Made by a program: the position numbers and the translations under genes. Below the pieces are notes generated by a model that was not told the DNA's origin, did not search any database, and saw only the letters and a program-made list of their open reading frames with translations. A stretch of 64,000 nucleotides of DNA, taken from positions 62,001 to 126,000 of the forward strand of contig CACLUR010000003.1 in NCBI GenBank assembly GCA_902610175.1, given 5' to 3'. Numbering within the stretch: position 1 is the first letter of the stretch; each line of letters begins with the position of its first letter. This DNA is from an uncultured Alphaproteobacteria bacterium (GTDB lineage Bacteria; Pseudomonadota; Alphaproteobacteria; HIMB59). This document shows positions 9,166 through 17,057 of this stretch, piece by piece.

Positions 9166-9771
9166 TTAAACTTTTGGTAAACCTATAACTTCATCTTTTT
9201 TGATGTATTCATCTTTGTAGGGAGGTCTGCTAAATACCTCTTTAATCATAGGTTTAAAAAAATCTAGATCTTTATTTTCATATTCGGGATCAAAAGATTT
9301 TTGATCCCATCTTTCACAAAAATCTGCACAAGTTTGGAAATAAATATTATCTTTAAATTTATCTCTAGCATTTTTATCCCATCCATAATGATGAGCATAG
9401 TAGATCATTTGAAAAATTCCATGATGCTCAATCACCCATGTTATTTCATCTCTTACATAAGGTCTTATAACTTCAGCAGAAAACCTATCGTGATTTTGAG
9501 GGGCAAGTCCATCTCCAATATCATGAAGTAAGGCACCAACAATCCAATCAATGTCAGCTCCATCATTATAAGCTCTAGTAGCTGATTGGAGACCATGATC
9601 TAATCTTGTTATCTTGTAACCCTCCATAGTATTTTTTCCTTGTCTTGTAAGCTCTTCAATTATTCTTTCATATGTCAAAGAAACATACTTTTCCTCATAT
9701 TTTTGGAGCAATTGATAATCCTCTTTATCTCCATCTTTCATATGTTTAAATTTTACATTTTTCTCAGTCAT
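9166..9771 (-). CDS. HD-domain oxygenase, TmpB/PhnZ-like (phosphonate C-P cleavage)
   Basis: HD-fold protein likely to be a mixed-valent di-iron oxygenase of the PhnZ/TmpB type, which cleaves the C-P bond of a 1-hydroxyphosphonate made by a partner 2-oxoglutarate oxygenase. Seen: possible metal ligands His59 (RLDHGLQ), His83-Asp84 (LLHDIGDG), His116/117 (EHHGIF) and Asp150 in a 201-residue protein; His59-x-HD spacing resembles PhnZ. It overlaps the upstream TmpA-like gene as ATGA, so the two are coupled. In TmpAB the pair turns trimethylaminoethylphosphonate into glycine betaine and phosphate. The assignment rests on family resemblance plus pairing; substrate is inferred. Confidence 0.65.
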   Translation of the reverse strand: MTEKNVKFKHMKDGDKEDYQLLQKYEEKYVSLTYERIIEELTRQGKNTMEGYKITRLDHGLQSATRAYNDGADIDWIVGALLHDIGDGLAPQNHDRFSAEVIRPYVRDEITWVIEHHGIFQMIYYAHHYGWDKNARDKFKDNIYFQTCADFCERWDQKSFDPEYENKDLDFFKPMIKEVFSRPPYKDEYIKKDEVIGLPKV

Positions 9772-10892
9772 AAATTTGTATCACTTAAATTATATTTTTC
9801 ATGTAAATGTCTCAATTTTCCATCAGTTGAATCAAATTCTAGATAACAACCTTGTAAATGTCTAGCTCCCTCACTCGAGTCATAAGAGGTTCTTCCATGG
9901 AGAAGTCTGTGGTTATCAAACATCATGACATCTCCTGGTGAGAGCTTAAATTTTATCTCGAAGTCAGATGAAGTGTATAAATCTCCTAATAATTTTCTCG
10001 CTTTGTAAAAACTCTCTAATTTTTCATTTTCTAAAGGTGGCACGTAATCAACTCTAGTACTATACCTGACTTGTTTATAGTCGCCATCCTTGTCTAATTC
10101 AATTAACTCTCCCCAATTTTCTAAAATTATATCTTTATCTTGAAATCGGTAACGTAAATTTGTTTTGGTTAAAGACTCAAATGCTTCTGGCTCATTTAAT
10201 TTAATATACTCTGCAACTGAAAAACCATCAACAAGAGTAGAAAAACCACCACTTACTTCATTTTTTAAACAGTGCAAGAACTGTATCCCAGGTGCTTCTG
10301 GTTTTCTGTAAGGGTTATCAGTATGTGGCGGTAATGCAATAGGTTTATAGGCTAAGTCATTTGGATTTGGTTTAGACATTACATCAAAAAATTCTCCAAA
10401 ATTTGTGACCTTAATTGGGCCTATTGAATTTACAAATTTTAATAAATACTTACTTTCAGTTGGTACGTTTTTAATAATAACAAATCCATATTTATAAAAA
10501 TCCATAAGAAGATTATACATGGACTTTTTTTCAACCATATTTTCTTCAAAAACAGCCTGAGGTATAACTTCTAGTTGAGAATTCCATAAAATTCTTTTTG
10601 GTAAGGGTCCTCTTTTATTTTTTTCTTCATCCATTTCGATCAAAAGATCATTTAAACGATATTGACCTTTTGCCCCATCATTAAATTCAACATCAAGTTT
10701 GTGATCAGATAAATTGCAACTTATAATTTTCAATTTTAGGTCAATAGAGGATGGCTCGTATAATCTTTGATTAGTATCTAAATCAAAATACTTTTTACCC
10801 GGTAGTCTTTCTCTTAACCAAATGGGATGCAAATGAAATGTCTTATTTTGATGAATTATCTTAATAGTATTGTTTTCAAAATGAAAATCCAT
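9768..10892 (-). CDS. GBBH-like Fe/2-oxoglutarate oxygenase, TmpA-like
   Basis: Non-heme iron, 2-oxoglutarate-dependent hydroxylase with the gamma-butyrobetaine hydroxylase architecture: an N-terminal DUF971-like domain (about 1-95) and a TauD/TfdA domain (about 125-370). The facial triad is His190, Asp192 and His332 (PPHTDNPYR; RLLHGRTSY), and Arg344 is placed to bind 2-oxoglutarate. GBBH enzymes usually have zinc-binding cysteines after WLRD; here WLRERLPGKKYFDLD has none. The overlap with an HD-oxygenase gene argues for TmpA (hydroxylating a trimethylammonio-phosphonate) rather than carnitine synthesis. A role on another betaine is possible. Confidence 0.7.
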   Translation of the reverse strand: MDFHFENNTIKIIHQNKTFHLHPIWLRERLPGKKYFDLDTNQRLYEPSSIDLKLKIISCNLSDHKLDVEFNDGAKGQYRLNDLLIEMDEEKNKRGPLPKRILWNSQLEVIPQAVFEENMVEKKSMYNLLMDFYKYGFVIIKNVPTESKYLLKFVNSIGPIKVTNFGEFFDVMSKPNPNDLAYKPIALPPHTDNPYRKPEAPGIQFLHCLKNEVSGGFSTLVDGFSVAEYIKLNEPEAFESLTKTNLRYRFQDKDIILENWGELIELDKDGDYKQVRYSTRVDYVPPLENEKLESFYKARKLLGDLYTSSDFEIKFKLSPGDVMMFDNHRLLHGRTSYDSSEGARHLQGCYLEFDSTDGKLRHLHEKYNLSDTNL

Positions 10893-10957
10893 AATTCAAA
10901 TTCCAAGTATTAATAATTAAATATTTTGCTAAATTTAATTAATTGTCAATTAAGAAA

Positions 10958-11419
10958 TTAACTCTTGATTTTAAAAATTGCCTCAATTTCTACTGTAAAA
11001 CCTAGAGGTAAAGAATTAACTCCTACTGCAGCTCGAGCATGAACACCAGTCTCACCAAAAATTTCTTTCATCATATTCGAACAACCATTGATTACTAAAG
11101 GCTGCTGTGTGAAGCTCTCAATACAATTTACAAAACCTGTCAGTTTTATTAATTGATCTACTTTATTAATTGATCCTATTTCATTTTTTAAAGCAGATAA
11201 GATAGCTAATCCACATAGCCTTGCATGATTTTGAGCTGTCTCTAAATCAACATCAGCCCCAACTTTTCCTTTTGCAAAAGACCCATCCTCAAGTAATGGG
11301 CCTTGACCAGAAATATATGCAATATTATCAACAATAACGCAGGGTTTATAACTCCCTGCAGGTTTGGCAGGTTTTGGTATTAAAAGACCTAATTCAGCTA
11401 TCTTGGCTTCGAAATCCAT
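10958..11419 (-). CDS. RidA/YjgF-family protein
   Basis: Small trimeric enamine/imine deaminase family protein, 153 residues from the ATG at 11419 (a TTG one codon earlier is also in frame). It has the RidA pattern KPAGSYKPCVIVDNIAYISGQ near the N-terminus, the central GLAILSALK helix and the C-terminal ARAAVGVNSLPLGFTVEIEA. The usual RidA Arg near the end is present in the ARAAVGV stretch. It lies 65 bp before the TmpA-like gene and 11 bp after the MFS gene in the same run, so it may clear a reactive imine formed in the pathway; that is inference. Confidence 0.8.
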   Translation of the reverse strand: MDFEAKIAELGLLIPKPAKPAGSYKPCVIVDNIAYISGQGPLLEDGSFAKGKVGADVDLETAQNHARLCGLAILSALKNEIGSINKVDQLIKLTGFVNCIESFTQQPLVINGCSNMMKEIFGETGVHARAAVGVNSLPLGFTVEIEAIFKIKS

Positions 11420-11430
11420 CAATTAAAAAA

Positions 11431-12684
11431 TTACTCTTTTTCATCAATTTTACTAATCATTTGTTCAGTAGCAGTTTGCATTCCTATTGCGGAAGCGGTG
11501 CGAGGCACAATCATTGACGGTGTATTTTCATCATAAATTTCACTAGTTCTTCCAACTTTTACTCTTTGATAGGTAAATAGTGCCAGAAAAACGTAAACTA
11601 TTGCACAATAATAAAACAATCCATAGGCATCAAAATAAGTCATAAATCCAGAGACGATAATTGGACCTAAAACTAAACCTAATGCATTAACTAATGTCAG
11701 AGTTGAGCTAGCAGAAACAACCTCATCCTTTTCTAAAAAATCATTGAGATGAGAAATAACAACAGCATAGTAAGGAAGAGATACAGCTGAATGTATTCCA
11801 ACAAATAATAAAAGAATATTAAATGAAAAAGATCCGAATATAATTACACAAATAGATGAAACCAAAGCAATGATATTTAATATCAGTAAAATTATTCTTC
11901 TATCAAATGTATCCGATAGTTTACCAACCGGATACTGAAATAAAGCTCCAATGAAAGTATTTACGAAAACAATTATAGAAATTTGAAAAATACTTAAGCC
12001 TAACTTAGCTCCAAAGACTGCAATTAATCCAAATGATGCTCCATATATCATACCAATACCAAAAGAACCTATAAAAGACATGGGAGAATTTTTATATAGA
12101 TCTTTTAAAGATATGAACTTAGGTGTAGAAAATTCTGGTGCTGATTTTTTAGTAAGCAAAATTGGAACTAGAGCAAAAGAAATTAATAAAGATGTTAGAA
12201 TATATAAGTGTGCCTCAGTAGTCTCTTTTAGATTTATTAGTAAACCACCCCCACTAGTTGAGAAGTATAATATCACCATGTAAAACCCAATAAGCTTCCC
12301 CCTTGTTTTATTATCAGCTCGATCATTTAGCCAACTTTCACAAACGATATATATAGCTGCCAATGAAAACCCTGTAAGTAATCTTAAAAAAAACCAAAAA
12401 TACGGATGAATATAAATCCAATGAAATAATATCGTAATGGAAGCAATGGATGCAAATGCTGCAAATACTCTTATATGTCCTACATTTTTGATAATTTTAG
12501 GACAAATATATGAGCTTGCTAAATAGCCTATAAAATAACCTGTAAAGACATATCCAATTTCAAAATCAGAAAAATTAAATAATACGGCATTAATATTTAA
12601 CAAGGTTCCTTGCAAAGAATGTGCAAGCATAATAAATCCAAACCCTGTAAATAAAGCCCAAGAACTATAAACGATATTTAACAC
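11431..12684 (-). CDS. MFS transporter, YcaD-like
   Basis: Twelve-helix major facilitator carrier of 417 residues. The pattern GYVFTGYFIGYLASSY, then FLRLLTGFSLAAIYIVCESWLND, is typical of the YcaD group of uncharacterised MFS proteins; YPVGKLSDTFDRR between helices 8 and 9 is the repeat of the MFS loop motif. A GTG start is used. It sits inside the osmolyte run between dmdA (38 bp upstream) and ridA, which makes uptake or efflux of a methylated compound, phosphonate or product plausible, but nothing in the protein proves the substrate. Confidence 0.8.
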   Translation of the reverse strand: MLNIVYSSWALFTGFGFIMLAHSLQGTLLNINAVLFNFSDFEIGYVFTGYFIGYLASSYICPKIIKNVGHIRVFAAFASIASITILFHWIYIHPYFWFFLRLLTGFSLAAIYIVCESWLNDRADNKTRGKLIGFYMVILYFSTSGGGLLINLKETTEAHLYILTSLLISFALVPILLTKKSAPEFSTPKFISLKDLYKNSPMSFIGSFGIGMIYGASFGLIAVFGAKLGLSIFQISIIVFVNTFIGALFQYPVGKLSDTFDRRIILLILNIIALVSSICVIIFGSFSFNILLLFVGIHSAVSLPYYAVVISHLNDFLEKDEVVSASSTLTLVNALGLVLGPIIVSGFMTYFDAYGLFYYCAIVYVFLALFTYQRVKVGRTSEIYDENTPSMIVPRTASAIGMQTATEQMISKIDEKE

Positions 12685-12722
12685 CCGAGACTATTTAAAC
12701 TTTTAGTTTAAAAAAGCAATTA

Positions 12723-13826
12723 TTATTTATTGAAAGGGAGGTTCGTCATTACAGACTCAACCTCTTTGCCATCAACAAGAAGTGTATGTTTTTTTTCTAA
12801 ACTTTGATATTGGGTTTGAACCATAGCTATTCCAAGACAACAGCCAAAATCTGGACTAAAGCATGCAGCCCTTAGCTCACCTATTACGTCAGTACCAATT
12901 TTTAAAGGTAACGCTTTTGTAATTTCAATTTTATCCAGTTTCAATTTCAAACCAATCAGAGACCTCTTGACTCCCTCTTTGTGCTGCTTTTCTAATTCAG
13001 CTTTTCCTAAATAATTTATTTTGGGATTGAAAGAAACAAAAGAACCTAAACCACACTCAAGTGGAGTATCATTCATGTTCATATCATTTCCAAAAGATAA
13101 TAAACCACCCTCTATCCTTTCAATTAAATTTGGACAACCTGGTCTTACATCCAAATCTTCACCTTTAGACATAAGGGCATCAAAAAGATTTAGGCCGATT
13201 TCATCATGATCTACGTAAATTTCAAATCCACCCTGTTTGGACCAACCTGATCTGGCAATTAAAAATTTATGATTTTGAAAATCAAATCTTTTGAAGTTGA
13301 AAAATTTTAATTTATCTATGTCTTTGAACACTCTTGACATAAGCTCAAATGATTTTGGTCCTTGAACGGCAAGAATGTTAACATTGGGTTCAGTAATCTC
13401 AACGTCAAGGTTCATACCAATTGCAATTCCTTTTGCATAAAGAAGCACATCTGTATCAGCTATTGATAGCCACCATGTGTTTTCACCAACTTTCATTATC
13501 AGTGGATCATTAATAATTCTACCTTTGTTATCAACAATTGGAGCATAATAGCAAAGATAATCTTTTGCCTCAGATAAATCTCTACACGTAATTAATTGTG
13601 TAAGTTTAGCTGCATCAGGTCCTTGAATTTGAACTTGTCTCTCGCCAGATACATCCCAAAGTTGAACATTCTTTTTTAGGTGCCTACTATCTTCCTCTAT
13701 GCCTTTAAAAGACGCAGGTAAAAGCATGTGATTATAAACTGTGTATGATTGAACACCATATTCCTCTATTCTTTTGGTGTAAGGGGTACAGCGAAGTCTC
13801 GCACTTTTAGCAATTAAGTGGGTCAT
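12723..13826 (-). CDS. dmdA: DMSP demethylase DmdA
   Basis: GcvT-fold enzyme that transfers a methyl group from dimethylsulfoniopropionate to tetrahydrofolate, giving methylmercaptopropionate. From the ATG at 13826 (a TTG three codons earlier is less likely) it is 367 residues, the SAR11 DmdA length. Recognised stretches are AYTVYNHMLLP-like at 27-37, DVSGERQVQI at 58-67, WWLSIADTDV and SGWSKQGG at 193-200; the last replaces the GYTGEDG motif of true GcvT. The overall match to the Pelagibacter enzyme, as I recall it, is strong. No dmdBCD genes are in view. It lies downstream of a betaine-type ABC importer and yeiH on the same strand. Confidence 0.87.
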   Translation of the reverse strand: MTHLIAKSARLRCTPYTKRIEEYGVQSYTVYNHMLLPASFKGIEEDSRHLKKNVQLWDVSGERQVQIQGPDAAKLTQLITCRDLSEAKDYLCYYAPIVDNKGRIINDPLIMKVGENTWWLSIADTDVLLYAKGIAIGMNLDVEITEPNVNILAVQGPKSFELMSRVFKDIDKLKFFNFKRFDFQNHKFLIARSGWSKQGGFEIYVDHDEIGLNLFDALMSKGEDLDVRPGCPNLIERIEGGLLSFGNDMNMNDTPLECGLGSFVSFNPKINYLGKAELEKQHKEGVKRSLIGLKLKLDKIEITKALPLKIGTDVIGELRAACFSPDFGCCLGIAMVQTQYQSLEKKHTLLVDGKEVESVMTNLPFNK

Positions 13827-13878
13827 GAAATTCAATGTAGTTAATATGTATTCTTTCTACAAAGCAATGATATTATTT

Positions 13879-14937
13879 CTATAAGACATTTAGCCCTAAA
13901 ATAAATATTAGGAGGGTTACTGATACAAGGGATACTAAGCTAAAAGTCATACCAATTAATAGAGCAGCATACCCCTGATTAAAGATTTTTCTTAAATCAA
14001 TAGAGGCTCCAAGAGCTGTAAGAGCTAGGCCAAATAATATTGAAATTATTTCTTCAAGCATAACTAAAAAATGCATCCAATTCTCATTATCAAAAAAGTA
14101 TAAGTCCATAATTGAGCGAAAGGTTACAAATAAAATAAAACCTATTACAAAAAGTGGAATTGAATTAAATATTTTAACAAAGACTGATTGGCTTTTATTT
14201 TTATTATTTTTTGAACTTTTATTAAATATTATTAATATCGGTATCAAAGCTAAAAGAAATAAATTTCTGATTATTTTTGTTATCGTAGCGATTTCTAAAG
14301 TTTTTAGATTTGGATGTAAATCATTATGAACCATGGCAGCTGCTAAAACTTGACTTGTGTCATGAATACTAACACCTAAAAAAATACCTTTAGCTATGTC
14401 TGTTAAAAAAAATAACTCCACAAAAAAAGGATATGTAAATATAGCTATACTTCCCCATAAAACTACTACTAGCACAGCCACAGCTACATCTTGATCTTTT
14501 GATTTTAAAATTGATGAGGAGGCTAAAATAGCTGTAACACCACAAATGGATGTGCCAATTGCCAATAATTTTGATATACCTTTTTGAGTTGGCCAAATTT
14601 TTTTTATTAAAATATATGTCAGAAAAATAAATATTATTGTTATTATTATTACAAATATAGACTCAATACTGACTCTCCATAACTGAGCCAAACTTATCTT
14701 TATACCCAATAAGATAATTGCTAATTGAAGTATATTTTTCTTAATAAATTCTCGACCTTCAACAATATTAGAAGATAAAGAAAATATATTAAAAAAAAAT
14801 ATTCCCAAAATCAGGGATAAAAGACTCAATGGTAATAAATGTAAATTAAAGACATATTCTAAGGGTTGCTTTAAAAATATTGCTAGTAGATAAATAAAAG
14901 TTATGAAAAATACACCTATTAGACTTTTATTTAACAT
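13879..14937 (-). CDS. YeiH-family putative sulfate/sulfonate exporter
   Basis: Polytopic membrane protein of the PSE/YeiH family (Cons_hypoth698), 352 residues with about ten helices. Diagnostic motifs are GTSICGVTAILASS, VVVLWGSIAIFTYPF, and GVSIHDTSQVLAAAM, all hallmarks of the family, plus the late ALTALGASIDLRKI. The family is annotated as putative sulfate exporters, with little direct proof. Its place 52 bp upstream of dmdA and 60 bp after proW suggests removal of an oxidised sulfur product of DMSP breakdown, or transport of an organosulfur anion; this is inference from position. Confidence 0.82.
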   Translation of the reverse strand: MLNKSLIGVFFITFIYLLAIFLKQPLEYVFNLHLLPLSLLSLILGIFFFNIFSLSSNIVEGREFIKKNILQLAIILLGIKISLAQLWRVSIESIFVIIITIIFIFLTYILIKKIWPTQKGISKLLAIGTSICGVTAILASSSILKSKDQDVAVAVLVVVLWGSIAIFTYPFFVELFFLTDIAKGIFLGVSIHDTSQVLAAAMVHNDLHPNLKTLEIATITKIIRNLFLLALIPILIIFNKSSKNNKNKSQSVFVKIFNSIPLFVIGFILFVTFRSIMDLYFFDNENWMHFLVMLEEIISILFGLALTALGASIDLRKIFNQGYAALLIGMTFSLVSLVSVTLLIFILGLNVL

Positions 14938-14997
14938 ATTGATTAATTAATTAAATGTAAGCTAAAGATTTTATTTTGCTATGACTTAATTTCTAAT

Positions 14998-15891
14998 TTA
15001 CTCTCTTGCACCACTTCTATGTTGTTGAATTCGGTGTCCAAAAGATTGAGAGACTCTGTCAAAAATAATTGCCAAAGCAACTATCGCCAAACCATTAAAT
15101 AGACCCATTGCAAAATATTGATTTGTAATGGCTTTTAAAACTGGTTGCCCTAGACCTTTGACACCAATCATAGATGCAATAACAACCATCGCTAGTGCCA
15201 TCATTATAGTTTGGTTTATTCCAGCAAAAATTGTTGGAAGGGCCAAAGGTAGCTGAATTTGAAATAATTTTTGTCTAGGATTAGCACCAAAAGCATCTGC
15301 CGCCTCTAAAACTTCACTATCAACTTCTCTTATTCCCAAATTAGTAAGTCTTATAATAGGAGGTATTGCATATATAACCACTGCTAATAAACCTGGTATT
15401 TTACCAATACCTAATAACATAACGACAGGTATCAAGTACACAAAGCTTGGCATCGTCTGCATAACGTCTAAAATTGGAGTACAGATCCTTTGAGCGCGCT
15501 CTGATTTTGCCATCAGCACGCCAACCGGAATACCAATACCTATAGATAGTAGGGTGCAAACACCAATAATACTCACAGTTGACATGGTGTCTTCCCACAT
15601 TCCAAAAATTCCAATTAAAAGAAAAGCAAATAAAGAACCTATAGTTACTGATATTTTTCTGCTACCAAAATAAATTATTGCTAAAAAACAAATTAGAACC
15701 AAAGGCCAAGGTGAATTTTGTAATAATTTTTCAAACCAGACTAAAAAATATAGCACCGGATCAAAAACTGCCTCAATAGTATCACCATATTCTCTTGAAA
15801 AAGCCCTGTAAGAAGTGTCAAAACCCTTTTTAATAAAACGAAGAGTTTCTCGACTTAATTCAGGAAATTCTGATAAAAAAAACTTTTCCAT
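14998..15891 (-). CDS. proW: Glycine betaine/proline-type ABC importer, permease ProW
   Basis: Inner-membrane subunit of a ProVWX/Opu-type importer. The 297-residue protein has an N-terminal amphipathic part, then about six helices with the binding-protein-dependent transport motif EAADAFGANPRQKLFQIQLPLALPTI-type loop that contacts ProV. The start MEKFFLSEFPEL matches the short ProW form (E. coli ProW has a longer N-terminus). The last gene of proV-proX-proW; a perfect 10-bp hairpin lies between proX and it. Substrate class betaine, proline betaine, choline or DMSP; dmdA nearby makes DMSP attractive. Confidence 0.9.
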   Translation of the reverse strand: MEKFFLSEFPELSRETLRFIKKGFDTSYRAFSREYGDTIEAVFDPVLYFLVWFEKLLQNSPWPLVLICFLAIIYFGSRKISVTIGSLFAFLLIGIFGMWEDTMSTVSIIGVCTLLSIGIGIPVGVLMAKSERAQRICTPILDVMQTMPSFVYLIPVVMLLGIGKIPGLLAVVIYAIPPIIRLTNLGIREVDSEVLEAADAFGANPRQKLFQIQLPLALPTIFAGINQTIMMALAMVVIASMIGVKGLGQPVLKAITNQYFAMGLFNGLAIVALAIIFDRVSQSFGHRIQQHRSGARE

Positions 15892-15912
15892 AAAATTTTA
15901 GCAGTAAAATTT

Positions 15913-15936
15913 AGAAGTGGGCAAAAGCCCACTTCT
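15913..15936 (-). repeat. Intercistronic stem-loop between proX and proW
   Basis: AGAAGTGGGC-AAAA-GCCCACTTCT is a perfect 10-bp stem with a 4-base loop, placed 16 bases after the proX stop. On the transcribed strand it is followed by AAATTTTAC rather than a long T run, so it looks like a 3' stabiliser or partial terminator that favours proX mRNA over proW, not a full stop. Confidence 0.8.
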
Positions 15937-15952
15937 TAGATAAAAATAATTA

Positions 15953-16942
15953 TTATAGTGCGTTTAGAACGTCTAATTGAGCATCAAAAGGTACCCAGCT
16001 TTTCCACTGACCGTAGTTTTGTAGAAAATAGACTGCAGTATCTTCACCAGATGCCTGATTATCATCTTTCCATGCTAATAGTTCGTTTACAACTGAGTTA
16101 GGTAATGCTCTCTTAGAGATATAATCCATTCCTGGTCCAGTTGAATTTTTGAAGTTATCTGTAACGACTGTAAACACAGAAGAAACAACCCATGAATTCT
16201 TCTGAGGATCAGCACAACCTTCTTGAGAGGTACAAGTACTCCACTCGTCAAAGTCATGAGGTACTCCAAAGTCAAGTTTTTTCATTGGATACTTTCCTAA
16301 AATTGCTGTTGGTGCCCAGTAATAACCAAGCCAACCCTCGCCTTTTTCATATGCTTCAGCGATAGAACCAGCAAGAGCTCCACCTGAGCCAGGATCTACA
16401 AGGTTAAATCCTTTTCCTTCACCGTCATAAGCTTGGAAGAGGTTACCAGTACTAATTTGGCAGTTCCAACCTGATGGACATGTATAAAGAGCAGCACCAT
16501 CACCCTCTGGGTGAGGGAATAAATCAGGTCTTGCTAAAGCATCTTCGACAGTTACGATATCAGGATTAGCATCAGCTAAGTACTGAGGTATCCACCATCC
16601 TTCTTCACCTGTATCAGATAAAACTTCAGCAGCATAGTGAAGTCTTCCTTCAGCAGTAGCTGCGTCTAATGCGATACGAACAGAATTGATCCATAATTCT
16701 GGAGCAATATCAGGCTCGCCTTTTTCCATCATTGATGTAGCAGTAGGCATTGTATCTCCAGGAACAAGCTCAACATCACATCCATAAGCATTTTCTAATA
16801 TTAATTTGTCAACGTGGGCAAACATTTCGGCGGATGCCCAGTTCATTTCAGCGATTGTGATTGTCCCACAATCAGCTTTTGCTACTGAGTTAATTCCAAA
16901 TAATAGAACTGAGCTCAGAAGTATTTTTTTAATAGAGTTCAT
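15953..16942 (-). CDS. proX: Glycine betaine/proline-type ABC importer, binding protein ProX
   Basis: Periplasmic substrate-binding protein (OpuAC/ProX family). The ATG at 16942 has an excellent GGGAGGATG ribosome site and opens a signal peptide (MNSIKKILLSSVLLFGINSVAKA); an in-frame start at 16990 would hide it. The mature protein begins DCGTITIAEMNWASAE, as in ProX, and is rich in Trp/Tyr around WWIPQYL, GWLGYYWAPTAIL and WKSWVPF, suitable for a cation-pi box for quaternary amines or sulfonium. Length 329. It is unusual in lying between proV and proW instead of last. Confidence 0.9.
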   Translation of the reverse strand: MNSIKKILLSSVLLFGINSVAKADCGTITIAEMNWASAEMFAHVDKLILENAYGCDVELVPGDTMPTATSMMEKGEPDIAPELWINSVRIALDAATAEGRLHYAAEVLSDTGEEGWWIPQYLADANPDIVTVEDALARPDLFPHPEGDGAALYTCPSGWNCQISTGNLFQAYDGEGKGFNLVDPGSGGALAGSIAEAYEKGEGWLGYYWAPTAILGKYPMKKLDFGVPHDFDEWSTCTSQEGCADPQKNSWVVSSVFTVVTDNFKNSTGPGMDYISKRALPNSVVNELLAWKDDNQASGEDTAVYFLQNYGQWKSWVPFDAQLDVLNAL

Positions 16943-17057
16943 TACATCCTCCCTGATATAAAAGTCTAAGATAACATTCCTATATTGCATTAATAGTGAA
17001 AAAATCTTAAAAAATGGAAGCTAATTGCCGCAAAAAAATAGAAAATTGTTTATTTTG

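Noticed and set aside
12723-13826. Glycine cleavage T-protein (GcvT) identity for the dmdA gene
   Set aside because: The length, the SGWSKQGG motif and the strong resemblance to SAR11 DmdA fit DMSP demethylase; no gcvH or gcvP is near.
16943-16990. Upstream start for proX
   Set aside because: It would bury the signal peptide and ignores the GGGAGGATG ribosome site before 16942.
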